Shown here in pieces: positions 45,460 through 56,884 of a stretch of 64,000 bases of DNA. The notes beneath the pieces are model-generated. The model was given only the letters and a program-made list of their open reading frames with translations. It did no database searches and was not told the DNA's origin. The stretch lies in contig JABAKD010000022.1 of the NCBI GenBank assembly GCA_012845835.1, forward strand, positions 10,620,718 through 10,684,717, in the 5' to 3' direction. Within the stretch, counting starts at the first letter, position 1, and every line of letters starts with the position of its first letter. The translations under genes were made by a program, and so were the position numbers. The DNA is from Undaria pinnatifida (lineage: Eukaryota > Sar > Phaeophyceae > Laminariales > Alariaceae).

Positions 45460-47548
45460 TGGTGCATTTCTTAGCGATGGAGTGTTATTGTACGTTTTAC
45501 GTTTTGTTGGACAATGTTTACCTTCAGAATGCCACTATTGTGGTTTGGGTGAACGCTTTTTTGCAAGCTTCGTAGTTGTGTGTGTTGATATGCGGGTTGG
45601 TAAAGTTTTTTTCTGTGGATAGGGTTTGCTACCCTTCGTAGCCCTTTTTCAATCGGGGGTGCAGCAGGTCTGTTCGAGGTCGTTGTGCGTTTTCTTTTCA
45701 AAAGCGCGTGGCCCCGTAGATAGGAAGTTGCGACTCCTCGGTCGTGGGAAATCCCTCAGTTTGTTGACCTTTTGTCGACATCTAGTATTATGTATGTTTG
45801 TGTTGACAATTTGCGGCGTGGTGTAGTGCGGTTCGTGTTATGTCCGTATACTTGAGCACTGAAGCTTAGATCAAAGTTGGTGTTGTGGCGTTTTTCTCCT
45901 CGCGCAGTGCACAGGATACTGGTGGGTAACGATCCGTTGTGTTTTTCTTGTGGCTACAGTTTGTTTCCAGGGGAGTTACCCCGGGAGACGTTTACTACTG
46001 TTTTCTTTGACGTTTTGTTTTTGACAACGGTGCAAAACAATTTGTAGCAATCTCATTGTTGACTTTTGGCCGACTTCTGATGCCTATAAATGTTCAAGAG
46101 TAATCAAACACCGACAACTACGGGACAACCTCGTATGCGTTCCTGTTGACCTTAAGTTTTATTCCGGGAAATTACTTTCCCATGTCCTCCCTCAGTTCTG
46201 CGTTTTTTTGGGGGGGGCGAATGTACGACGAATGTTGAGCAAGATAATCTGCTTGACGTCGACGGATGATGGTCTTTCTTTCATATATATATGTAAGGTG
46301 TAAAAAAACACAATCGCTGATCCACACACGATTGTACGGAATATTCAGCAAGAGTAAAACCACTAGCACTAGTCTAGTCTACAAGTACTTGGACACATTT
46401 ATCGACTGTTTATTATCGGTGTTCACGATAGCATGTCGACGAAGCGGAGGGGTGCCTGTCATTGCCCGTAGTTCATGTTCTAAGCAGACCTCAAATTGTA
46501 CCACGTGCGCACACAATTTCCAAGTTTTTTTGCAGCATTTTTTTACCCTAGAGCGCTGCTTTCACCGCCATGCAACCCTGACAGTTTACTAGAGGTTGTG
46601 CAAGGCTACCCTGCGTGTAGTCGTGAAGAGCGCCTTTGATTAATCGTCCACGGAACTGTATTCTCCACTTCAAAACCGCGTTGTGAACCGCACTATCGTA
46701 CATCAATGTGTCTCTCTGCTTCTGTTAATAAGCTCTTTCTTTTGCGTGGTATTGTCTTGACCGCGTCGTGCGTCGACGTGACTGCCCCCGGCAGTCTGAC
46801 CTCTACAACAACCACATCGGTAGGATGCTGTTTTCTCGATGTCACACCCTTTACACCATTCGCGTGTGGTGTGTGTGGAGCACGCTGTGACTCGCCACCA
46901 CCGAATGGTTCAGGAGCGAAAATAGCAGGGCTGTTCACGGGTCGTATCACCTCTCGCGGGTCGAGTCGGGTCAGGGTGACCCGAACCAACCCGTAAGATT
47001 TGAAAGCCTCTTGGCTCGATCCGTTCCAACCCGTGAGAGTTCGAACCACCTCGTGACCCAACCCGACTCGACCCGGGAGAGTTTGGAATTTCCAAACCTC
47101 TTGACCCGACCCGCGGGTTGAGTCGTGATCCGTGCAAGACCTTGGAAAGTAGTGCACCCCTCGATTCTCTATGTTCGACTCGCACTTGTGGGTGCTTGTC
47201 TCCAAGATATGCGTGAATCTGAATAGTGAGTTTGCGGTATACGATAATATCATTAAATAAGCAGAACATCAGCCGCCTATGTAACGTCAACTGCTGCTGG
47301 AGTTTTTTTCGTGCTTCGTTGCTAGATACTACGCCGTAACCACTTCGCCGGCAGTCAGCTCCACACCTGAAGCCAGTTCGTTCGCCGTTTAACTGAACAA
47401 AGGCCGTTAGAGATACACTATAATCACTGAGCTATTAATAGCAGTCAGCGCTGGTTTATGGTTATTCGTGTTGTGCTTGTTTTGTTAGATGCGCACCATA
47501 ACCGCTGAGCTAACAGTCAGAGTACCAGAGTGCCGAGTGTAAGCTCAG
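45460..47548. other. gene-free region upstream of the Copia insertion
   Basis: No exon is recognised. It contains the inverted-repeat cluster at 46951-47081; the rest is T-rich unique-looking sequence. Confidence 0.35.
46951..47081. repeat. GGGTCGAGTCGGGT inverted-repeat cluster
   Basis: Arms at 46951-46971 and 47061-47081 are reverse complements over 21 bases with one mismatch and enclose 89 bp that itself contains further CCCGAACC/ACCCGTGAGAG words. Transcribed, it would fold as a long hairpin. Confidence 0.6.
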
Positions 47549-47553
47549 AGGTC
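47549..47553. repeat. target site duplication, left (AGGTC)
   Basis: AGGTC directly precedes the 5' LTR and is repeated at 54066-54070 after the 3' LTR. A 5-bp duplication is normal for LTR retrotransposons. Confidence 0.9.
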
Positions 47554-48107
47554 TGTTGAAGAGTACGATTCACATGGAATCCATCGTATATAGGTAGATG
47601 TTCATTACATAGTCAAATCTGTGTATGCAGAGTACTGGGTAAGCTGTCGAACCATGTGATAGAAGTTGTTTTCTTTGGTATGGAAGAGGACACATATATA
47701 TATGGTACTGCGTTCCACCAAGTAATAACGCGTTGACGGGTCACGTGCGTAAGATCAAAGCGTTGACTAGGTCACGTGCCTAAGATCGAAGTGTTTACTA
47801 CGTCACGTGCGTGAGATTGCAAGATTGACCTGGGTGTCGTATGTAGTGGATACCACTATACGAGATGATCTGTTAGAGTAAAAAGGAAGAGACACGAGTG
47901 CTTGCACATCGAGTTCACTCTTCACATCTGCATCTGGACTTGGACAGTTCATAGTGACATAAGTTTTTTTGTTGGCCCAACGAGAGCCCATTTAAAGTGA
48001 TCCACCATCGTCTAAACCATCATCAGTCAGGCTCGAGCTCGTCTCGCCACGACTCTGTGTTAGCCTCTGAAGACCGTCATCGGTCAGGCACCACCACATT
48101 TATAACA
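47554..48107 (+). repeat. 5' LTR
   Basis: It begins TGTTGAAGAGTACG and ends TTATAACA, 554 bp. It differs from the 3' LTR at two noticed positions (G/A near the start, A/C near the end). Three GTCACGTGC(G/C)T words (about 47740, 47773 and 47802) repeat about every 30 bp and could be transcription-factor (bHLH/bZIP-type CACGTG) sites in the LTR promoter. Confidence 0.95.
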
Positions 48108-48125
48108 GGTTATGAGCCTCGTTAG
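48108..48125 (+). promoter_or_regulatory. primer-binding site region
   Basis: GGTTATGAGCCTCG follows the LTR end directly. By position this is the tRNA primer site; it resembles the common Copia TGGTATCAGAGC site only loosely, so the tRNA is not assigned. Confidence 0.5.
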
Positions 48126-48261
48126 CGTGTAACACACAGCGCATCAACATCCCTTGAGGTGGAGCACAAGACTGGTGTTTTTGCTGAAACACTACGCAAG
48201 AAACTTGGAACCAAACGTGAGTCGAGTCGAACGGCACTGGAACAACGTGCACGAAGAAAAA

Positions 48262-48610
48262 GGGAGCCCGGCGGACAGACCGGCAAGCTTCAGGCGATCT
48301 GCGTACAGGATCGAGCTGAACGAGAAAGAGAAGCCCGGCGGACGGACCGGCACGCTTCAGGCGATCTGCGTACAGGATCGAGCTGAACGAGAATAGGAAG
48401 CCCGGCGGACGGACCGGCACGCTTCAGGCGATCTGCGTACAAGATCGAGCTGAACGAGAAAAGGAAGCCCGGTGGACAGACCGGCACGCTTCAAGCGATC
48501 TGCGTACAAGATCGAGCTGAAAGAAAAAGGGGAAGAGGAAAGCCCGGCGAGCGGGTCGGCACGCCTCAGGCGTCCCACGGACAGGATCGAGCTACAAGCG
48601 CGAGAATAAA
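48262..48610 (+). repeat. five about 67-bp tandem repeats in the element's leader
   Basis: Units starting near 48265, 48333, 48400, 48467 and 48541 share AAGCCCGGCGGACGGACCGG, CGCTTCAGGCGATCTGCGTA and GATCGAGCTGAACGAGAA. They lie between the primer site and gag. The last unit is the most diverged. Confidence 0.9.
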
Positions 48611-48654
48611 CACGACAGTTCAGAGCCAGCGCAAGCAACGCACTTAGAGCAGTC

Positions 48655-49987
48655 ATGGAGGAGCCCGGTAACGTCGTGACATCGACCATAAGGAATATTC
48701 CCAGATTTGATGGGACCAAACCGGAGAACTATCGCGAATGGAGCTCAAAGACCCGCGTAGTATTGTCTATGTCAAACAAAGACGTGTTAGATGTTCTGAA
48801 CGGATCGATTGAACCGGTACCAGCAGTCACAGACAGTGACACCCCGGACACTCCGACGAATCTGGTGGAAATTCAACGCTGGAAGCGAGCGTGCGAGACC
48901 CTCTTCTCCGTACTTTACCTTGTCACGAGTGGCCCTGCAGCTACACTAGTTCGACAATATGAAGACAGGACTTCGGCGGGGGGTCTGGGACACGGACAGA
49001 AGGCGTGGAACGCTTTGTATACCAAGTACAACAGCAACAGCAAGGAAGCACGTCGAGCCTGCTACGAGAAGCTTGTGAGCTTCCGGATGGAGGAAGGGCA
49101 AGATCCTGATGACTATACCATCAAGTTATTGGAGATTCGAGGGCGGCTGCATGAATTGGGAGAAAAAATCTCGGACGAGAGGTTTGAAGACATTCTATTG
49201 CAAGGCCTGACCGACGACTACGAGTTCGTAAAGATGACGAGCTTTCACAGCCCAAACTTTGGCATCAACGAGATTGAATCAATGATGAGAAACTTGTACA
49301 TCGACCGACTCTCGAGACCAGGACATGTAAGCAAGCTAGCCGGTAGAGGAGCGGCAATGACAACCACCAAAGGATCACGGAAGGTACGATGCTACAACTG
49401 CCAAGAATTCGGACACATGCAGCGAGACTGCACAAACAGCAAGAAGAAGCGATCTGATACACCAAAATGGTGCTCGCTACACAACTCTACGACACACAGC
49501 GATGCCGAGTGCAACGCTCAGAAAGAGAAGCACAATGCGGAGAACCAACCACAGGGAGAAGTACAAAGTGCTCACACAGCGACTGAGTCGACGGCGACGG
49601 AAGAAGAAGACGACTTTGGGTATGCCTTCGTGACGGCTGGGTGGACGTCATCAGCAGAGTTTAAGGAAACTGCGCAACCAACCGAGAGAAGGGAGACTAG
49701 TGCTGACACACCCAGACTTGCTCCGAAAACCTTGACCATGGTGATGGATAGTGGAACATCCGGGCACTACTTTGATGATGAACTTCACCCGGGTCTGAAG
49801 GACAAGCTGCTAAACTACAAGCCACTCGAGAAACCCCACAAGATACTGACCGCAGGACGACACGTTCTACCGGGAACAGCGACCGGTGCGATTTCGGGAA
49901 AAATCATCGACACGGACGGCAACAAGCATCCGGTAGAACATGCAGGCTTGGTCACACCTGGGAGACATAATCGTTTCTTAGCACTGC

Positions 49988-50023
<36 letters not shown>

Positions 50024-51840
50024 CCAAACTCGAGGACAAGACCTGCGAAGGGGTACTCTGTGGGAACAGCTTGAACAGCACAGCATACCAGATATATAGA
50101 AACAAGACGACGCGAGTGACAGAGAGCCGCAACGTCGCCTTCATCGAGACCCCAGCATCGACACTGGCTGATTCCACAGGGGGCAACACCACTGGCGACG
50201 CCGTCAGTACTCACGAAGACAACTCGCTGGGAGAAAACACCCAAGACATCTGTATCACGTACAGCGAAGAGATAGTCAGCCTCCTGAAGAAAGTGTCGAA
50301 GCTCACGAGTAGAAATTCAACATCAGCTGGCGAGGAGGAGCCGGTAACCGAAGGCGCCGGCAGTGACGAGACGCTCGAAACGATCAGGACAGGAGCATGG
50401 CCGACAGACCACGAACTCGGAGGCGCAACATGGTTGGGCACAGGGGCAAATTATGCCGTAAGTCCGGTCTCACGCAAAAGACTCTACCTTCAGCAGCGAG
50501 AACTGCGTAACCTGGGATTGCTCACTAGCCCAATGGTAAGTAACGCAGAGGTAGCGCACGAGAAAGAAAGCACGATGGAATACGCGCTGGTAGGTGAAAC
50601 AGAACACAGGTCAGATGGGGCACAAGAGCACAGGATGGAAGTATACCTTGACTACGCCCTAGATACTGGAAACCCCGTCTGTGAGCACAGTTCGGATGGG
50701 GAGGTCATTACGATCCCGAACACGTTCAAGGAGGCGATGGAATCGCCACAGACGACCGAGTGGAAAGAAGCCACAAACAAGGAAGTGGACAGCCTCCAGA
50801 AACACGCAGTCTTCGACCTGGTATCTCCAGACTCAGTACCACCGGAGCAAAAGGTGGTCGGGACCAAATGGGTCTTTAAGGTCAAAGCCGATCACTCGCT
50901 GAAAGGTAGAGTTGTGGTTCAGGGCTGGGGACATGTACCGGGAATCGACTTTGGCTGCACATATGCACCAGTATGCCGTATCCAGAGCATTTGCATGGCA
51001 CTTGCCATAGCTGCGAGCGAGGACTGGAAATTATTCCAGCTTGATGTACAGACGGCGTTTCTAAACGCCGAAGTGCAGAAGGAGGTGTATGTGAAGACTC
51101 CTCCAGGCTACGAATCGCTTGAAGCTACAATTGGACGTCCCAACGTGATGAAACTCAAGAAGAGCCTGTACGGACTTCGTCAAAGCCCTCGCAACTGGTT
51201 CAACACCATCGACGATTCACCGAGGGATATCAGGTTCACAGCGACTGCGTCTGATCCACGTGTCTACATCTTCGGCTCAAACGACAACCTCAGCGTTCTG
51301 ACCATGTGCGTAGACGACCTCCTTCTTCTTGGAAGAAACACGCCGCTACTGAGGGACCTTAAAATCCAGCTGATGGACCGATTCGCCATGACCGACATGG
51401 GGGACGTCTCGATGGTGCGAGGCATACAATTCACCAGAGACAAGGAGGCTAAGACTCGGACCATTAGCCAAGAGCATTACGCCAAGTCAGTCCTGGCGCG
51501 ATTTGGCATGGCAGAATGCAACCCAGTGCACACGACGGGAGCAGGACCGGAGTTATCCCTCAAGCAATCGGACACGATGCTGCTAGACTCTACGGGCATC
51601 CAACTTTACCAGGCCATCACGGGGTCTCTGATGTACCTGAGCCAATGCACGCGCTACGATATCACCTACGCCGTCAACCAACTGGCCCGAGCCATGAGCA
51701 AACCATCCAAACTACACATGACAGCAGCAAAGCATCTTCTCCGCTACCTAAAGGGAGATATGGGCCTGGCAATCACGCACAAGACAGGGTGTTTCGTAAA
51801 TGACGGGGTATTGCGATGCGAGCTGGGGAAACAACCCTGA
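48655..51840 (+). CDS. Copia gag-pol polyprotein lacking integrase
   Basis: The 1061-codon frame starts MEEPGNVV at a good ATG. Gag (residues 1-230) has RFDGTKPENYREW; a CCHC zinc knuckle (CYNCQEFGHMQRDC) lies near residue 245; the aspartic protease motif MDSGTSGHY is near 364. Integrase should follow, but its zinc finger and DDE core are absent: after the protease comes a (CTG)n Leu run (about residues 443-456) and then only the usual post-integrase tail. Reverse transcriptase follows with KWVFKVK, QLDVQTAFLNAEV, KKSLYGLRQSPRNWF and the catalytic CVDDLLLL (near 884, Cys in place of the common Tyr). The frame leaves the RNase H start early and stops at 51840. Confidence 0.9.
49984..50024 (+). 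repeat. (CTG)n microsatellite encoding poly-Leu at the integrase deletion
   Basis: About 13 CTG/TTG triplets in frame sit exactly where the integrase coding region is missing from the polyprotein. Confidence 0.9.
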
Positions 51841-52330
51841 CAACGGCAAGTAAACCTCCGGCTACTTGTTCATGCTGGCTGAAGGATCACTGAGCTTCAA
51901 GACTGCGCTGCAGAACGTGACGGCGCAGTCGACTCTTGAGGCGGAACTCATCTCAATGGCACACGCAACAAAGGAAGCGGTGTACCTATCCAACATGATG
52001 GCCGAGCTGAGATTTGGGAAGCTGTTTGAAAGTGTACCGCTCTTTGGCGACAACACCGGAGCCCTACACATAGCAGGAAACAGCACCTACAGCTCTCGCA
52101 CGAAACACATCGCTCTGCGCTTCTTTTACTTGAAGGAGCTAATCAAGGACGGTAAAATCACCATCCACCAAGTGGCAACACAGAAACAACTGGCAGACGT
52201 AGGGACTAAGTTCCCCACGAAGAACACGCATCGGCACCTACTGAACCTTATCGTATACAACACAAGAAATGAGATCCAAGGAGGGAACGAGCAACTCAAG
52301 ATCGACCCAAAGGAAGAGATTTCACAATGA
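51790..52330 (+). pseudogene. Copia RNase H, frameshifted from the polyprotein
   Basis: The RNase H domain continues in another frame: its first strand begins before the polyprotein stop at 51840, a further in-frame TAA lies at about 51850, then the domain is open to 52330. Visible motifs are AQSTLEAELISMAHATKEAV, LFGDNTGAL, KHIALRFFYLKELI and QKQLADVGTK, with the Glu and Asp residues of the active site in place. At least one frameshift and one stop separate it from reverse transcriptase, so it is read as a broken part of pol. Confidence 0.8.
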
Positions 52331-52647
52331 AGACGACAATGAGTACACGTCAAGAAACGACAAAGAAAAAAAAAGGAAATAATCCAAGATCGACCTGAAC
52401 GGATACCAAGTTGTGACGACAACGTGCCTATTTTTTACAAATACACGAATTCGACTGCAAGATGGATCGAGATCAGGAGGAGCCATTTGGACGAAGCCAC
52501 ACGTCATCATCACACATTACTATATCAACATCTACACCATGTCCGACAACCCGGAACGCGAGGAGGTTCACACCGGGAATATTTCCGACGACAGTATAGC
52601 AACGGGACAAGAACGGCGAACACGCTTGTACGACAGGTTTCTTTTCT

Positions 52648-53004
52648 TTGATTAAAAACTACGGAGAAGAGGCAGCGGCGGAGATCGCCAACTGGACCGT
52701 CAAGCAAGGCGTCGAAGACTACTCCGATAAGTCACTTGGAGCGGTATGTATGGAATTTTATTTTTCGGGGTTTGGTACGTTGTGCATTACGGTTTTCGAG
52801 TATAACGAGGGAGCGAAGAACCTTGCGCAAAACCTAGTGTGCACGTCGAACTCGAAGCACATTGATGTACGACACCACGTTTTGCGGGAACTTATTTTTG
52901 AGGGGGAGTTTGTTATTACTCATGTCGAGTCGGATGATCAGCATGCAGACGTCTTGACAAAGATGCTTGGTTACACAGTTTTTTGCTATCACCGGGATTT
53001 CTGA
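52648..53004 (+). pseudogene. second RNase H fragment from a different Copia family, inside the element
   Basis: Residues such as EYNEGAKNLAQNLVCTSNSK, KHIDVRHHVLRELIFEG and DDQHADVLTKMLG are the C-terminal half of a Copia RNase H, distinct from the one ending at 52330. Base use changes to T/G-rich here, unlike the A/C-rich pol, pointing to a separate origin. The preceding NYGEEAAAEIANWTVKQGVE ends at GTATGT, which looks like a splice donor; it may be a captured exon-like piece. Confidence 0.7.
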
Positions 53005-53502
53005 TGAATATTTTATGCGTTTTCTTTTTCCAGATTGAGGATAGTTATATATTGATTTCAGGGTACGGACTTTGATCGTCAGTTTTTTCGGAGAGCAATT
53101 TGGTTATACGAAATGGGGTTTTTGAGTAGAGGAAAAGGTCCAGCCGCTCCGTGTGGCTCGTCGTGCAGCGTACGGAGTACAACTAGATCGGGTTTATTTG
53201 AGGATGTGAGAGCTGAGTTATACCATATCGCCAGAGAGAACCTACCGGCCAACGGGGGGGGACGGTGAAATGATCTTCGGATGATCTAAAACACAGCATA
53301 CATACGCAGGCTGAGGAGAAATAGGAGTACACTCTGACACGATCTTGTTTCTGAAAATAACGCCTTAGACAAGGGAAGTAGAGTAAAGCCGAGCAGAGAA
53401 AGATAACACACTCTGACACGGTATTTTTGCCAAACTACGGTTTAAACCAGTCTGCTACAAGGGTAATTATGGCTTAACATATTTGGTATGGCAATTTCAT
53501 CT

Positions 53503-53511
53503 AAGGAGGAG
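53503..53511 (+). promoter_or_regulatory. polypurine tract
   Basis: AAGGAGGAG abuts the 3' LTR and is the expected plus-strand primer for reverse transcription. Confidence 0.8.
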
Positions 53512-54065
53512 TGTTAAAGAGTACGATTCACATGGAATCCATCGTATATAGGTAGATGTTCATTACATAGTCAAATCTGTGTATGCAGAGTACTGGGTAA
53601 GCTGTCGAACCATGTGATAGAAGTTGTTTTCTTTGGTATGGAAGAGGACACATATATATATGGTACTGCGTTCCACCAAGTAATAACGCGTTGACGGGTC
53701 ACGTGCGTAAGATCAAAGCGTTGACTAGGTCACGTGCCTAAGATCGAAGTGTTTACTACGTCACGTGCGTGAGATTGCAAGATTGACCTGGGTGTCGTAT
53801 GTAGTGGATACCACTATACGAGATGATCTGTTAGAGTAAAAAGGAAGAGACACGAGTGCTTGCACATCGAGTTCACTCTTCACATCTGCATCTGGACTTG
53901 GACAGTTCATAGTGACATAAGTTTTTTTGTTGGCCCAACGAGAGCCCATTTAAAGTGATCCACCATCGTCTAAACCATCATCAGTCAGGCTCGAGCTCGT
54001 CTCGCCACGACTCTGTGTTAGCCTCTGAAGACCGTCATCGGTCAGGCACCACCACATTTCTAACA
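53512..54065 (+). repeat. 3' LTR
   Basis: It begins TGTTAAAGAGTACG and ends TTCTAACA, 554 bp, nearly identical to 47554-48107, and is followed by AGGTC at 54066-54070. Confidence 0.95.
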
Positions 54066-54070
54066 AGGTC

Positions 54071-55080
54071 ATGGTGTAATTCTACCACCCTTCGGCGGGT
54101 CTCTCATATTTCACTGGCTGCTGTGCTGATGTACGTATTTAGTGTTTGTAAACGATGATCAATCTTGGAGGATCTGAGCGAGCAAACCATTGCCAAAAAT
54201 AATTGCCCCCTGGATGCGGGCAATCGATCGATCTATTGCTACTATACCCTGGCAGCTCAGTAGGTACCACCTTCACACCATTCTACCAACGATGACTGCT
54301 AGGTGTGCGTGACTCCAACCAAACGGGTCGGCAAGACGGGCACAGCTTATTTCGGAGGAGGGGTACTAAAGCATCCCTTTGCCCCTGGACCCCTTTCTCC
54401 GAGAGCACGAATCGTCCAATTGACCTACAGGATATTAATACAGTTAACTCCTGGTCAACATGTTATGTAACTGATACCACCCTGGACGGGAATTTGAGGA
54501 CATTTTGCGTTTACGCTGCTACCCAAACGATTCTTATTTTTCCATCCAGAGCGGTGCATTGCGTCTAATCTGCCGTTAGCATTTTCTCGTTGTACCTAGT
54601 ACTTGTTGTACCCGTGTCCGCGAGGTCTTTTCATACGCCAGCTTGCTTGCTCGGAAGTCAGAACTGATTTCGAACGGCTCAAAGGTCCCGATCTCTTGGC
54701 GCTTGATCGGCCGCGCGATGTCGCGATGTGTTGTTGTGTCGATTCGCCGATTCTCGGAAGGAGGGCTGTTCGTTTGCGTTGGGTGCGATCTTCAGTTACA
54801 AACAGTCATATCGTGCTGTAACAAATGTTGTAATGTTAATATTAATAAGTCAGCATCAGATGGCACTCTCGAATAGGCGCCCCCTGTGGAGTAGTTGGGT
54901 GAACCTCGTCCCTACCAACGGTACTGATGCGGGTTTGAAAAAAATATCCTCCCGAATGCATATTCGTTTCCGCACGGACTTTTTCTTGCGAAAAATAAAT
55001 TGACGAGCGGACGGCACGGAAAAAACTTGAGTTAGCTCTTTTGGGGCCATATCATGTTTCTGGCGGGTTGAGCTCCAGCG
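54071..55080. other. gene-free region right of the Copia insertion
   Basis: No exon is recognised. A tRNA A-box-like GGCAGCTCAGTAGG at about 54250 has no B-box at a suitable distance. Confidence 0.3.
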
Positions 55081-55179
55081 AGGAACTACCGGTTAGTCTG
55101 ATACACTTTTCGAACTTATTGTTTTACGACTAGCGAATAGAAGAGTGTGTCGGAATGCGCAAAGAAATGCCTCCGAAGC

Positions 55180-55440
55180 TAATTTTCGGGTGAGATGTTG
55201 AACTCCTCCTGTTAGGAGCTCAGGAACACCCGCTGCACCCCTGCCGTGGGATGGCGCCAGGAAAATTCCAGGAAAAATCGGCGAGCACAATAAAAATGAA
55301 ACGTGGGAATTCTTAGCCCTATGCGCGACATTAATGAAGGCGTGTACCGGGGGGAAGAAGGGAAGACATCACCTGTGACCACGGCTTGTCCAGAAGGTCG
55401 CTGAGGGTGACGGGTTGAGCTGGAGAGCAAAAACGACGAT
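55180..55440 (+). repeat. SINE family 1, copy C (body)
   Basis: The plus strand carries GACCACGGCTTGTCCAGAAG and GGGTTGAGCTGGAGAGCAAAA, the reverse complement of the core at 12225-12250 and 19011-19070. The orientation is opposite to copies A and B. The tRNA-like head is not clear. Confidence 0.55.
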
Positions 55441-56189
55441 TAAAAATGTATAAAAAATTATGCCGATGATGTAAAACTAAGGCTTGAGTGAAGAAGTAGG
55501 GTGAGTACAGCGTTGTTGCTGTTTTTTTCCCGCTAAAATATTGTCAGATTGTTCCGTCGGAACGTTGCGACTCGCATCTTTTATGTCTCGCTACCATCAT
55601 TAATGAATAACTCTATAGACTATATTAACATAATCTACAACAGCGATACCAGCTCTATAATGTACGAGGCACGCCTACAACACACTGGACAATATTTTAT
55701 CTCCTCACCGTGTCCGAGGAGTAAGGGTTCAGCTCATGGCTCGTGGCTCTACTTGTCGGTCCAGCGTGCGGGTTTGGAACGCATACGCCAACTGCGATGA
55801 TAACTGTTGGGGCGTGCATGGTACGGTATGCTAACCCAATACAAGAAAATGCTGTTTTCGTTGATGGTTTCGCGAGACTGAAAACGTGCCGGTGCAACGG
55901 TAATCGCGGAGCAACGTGTAAATACTTGCAGTAGTCGCAGTAGTATATTCTAGTAGTAGTATCGTGCAGCACAGCAGTAGCAGTCAGTCGATGTCGTCGG
56001 GATTGGAAACAAGCTAGTGCAGTCTGTAAAAGACAGTTAGTTGGGTGTACTGCAATAATGACTGTTATTATTCGTACTTACTTGGATGTTGAGCTATTGA
56101 AGATGGAAGAACGCAAGTCAGTCGCGGTTAATCAAGGTAATGATTTGCACCTGGTACCTGGTGTACGTGGAGAAGAATGAAAACATAAC

Positions 56190-56480
56190 TTATTGTCATC
56201 ACTCTCATCTTCCGAAACAAATTGCATCCCATCTACTACTGCCTTTGCTCTTTTCTTCAGCGCCCTCCTTTGTTCGGGGTCACATAGCAGGCCTAAAGGC
56301 TTCGACGGAAAGGGAAAAAAAGTGAAAAAATGCTCAGCCCCAGCCCTTTCTTCCCTCGTCGACTCGCGTTGAATCGCGCATACATACACACATGCTAGGC
56401 GCTTTCTGCATGTCAATGCTTGCACGATAAAGCTCCCTTGGGGGGCTCGAACTCGCGAAGTCAGTCTTGCTTGCTTTTAT
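56190..56480 (-). repeat. tRNA-derived SINE, family 2, copy 3
   Basis: On the minus strand the B-box-like GAGTTCGAGCCCC (about 56447-56459) heads a body with the block CGTCGACTCGCG (about 56358-56370) and GGGGTCACATAGCAGGCC, all shared with 13985-14245 and 20225-20390. Confidence 0.55.
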
Positions 56481-56535
56481 TGAGTTCGGTATTTATTTGC
56501 GAGGTTCGCCGCTCGAATAAAGACCGCTGGGGACT

Positions 56536-56765
56536 CATGCAGTTGTTGTTGTTCTCGCATTAACTCCCATAATCAAGTCCGTGGTCACAGGACAGGCTCC
56601 AGTCACGCTGGAGCTGAGGAATACCCCAGAGAAAAACACAAACAAACCAAACGTGGTACACGCATATATCACAGCTGACGCAATCCATGCTTCCGCCAGA
56701 AACATTCTAAAATGAAATCGGGAGTCAGCCTACGATGTGCCAGGTCCAAGCTGGTGCATACGTCT
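56536..56765 (+). repeat. (GTT)n-headed retroposon-like repeat, copy 2
   Basis: GTTGTTGTTGTTCTCGCATT, GTGGTCACAGGACAGGCTCC, GAGCTGAGGAATACCCC, CACAGCTGACGCAAT and CTACGATGTGCCAGGTCC match 10858-11110 in order; the triplet head is much shorter here. It abuts SINE family 2, as the reversed fragments do near 12500 and 14370. Confidence 0.7.
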
Positions 56766-56884
56766 CACTACTCGCGCCTGAAAAAACCGACTATGCCGCT
56801 TGCTACCCAGGGAAGACTACCACGTATATATTACACGTAGTACCTACCACTACGTATACGCACGTCAGACTCAAGTCAATCGGC

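Larger units (their letters stand above)
47554..54065 (+). mobile_element. Ty1/Copia LTR retrotransposon, full length but internally defective (6512 bp)
   Basis: It is bounded by two 554-bp direct LTRs (TG...CA) and flanked by an AGGTC duplication. The order inside is: 5' LTR, primer-binding region, tandem-repeat leader, gag, protease, (missing integrase), reverse transcriptase, RNase H, a second RNase H fragment, polypurine tract, 3' LTR. Copia is assigned from the motifs and because RT precedes RNase H at the 3' end. Only two LTR differences were noticed, so insertion is recent, yet the coding part is broken; it was probably mobilised by proteins from another copy. Confidence 0.95.
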
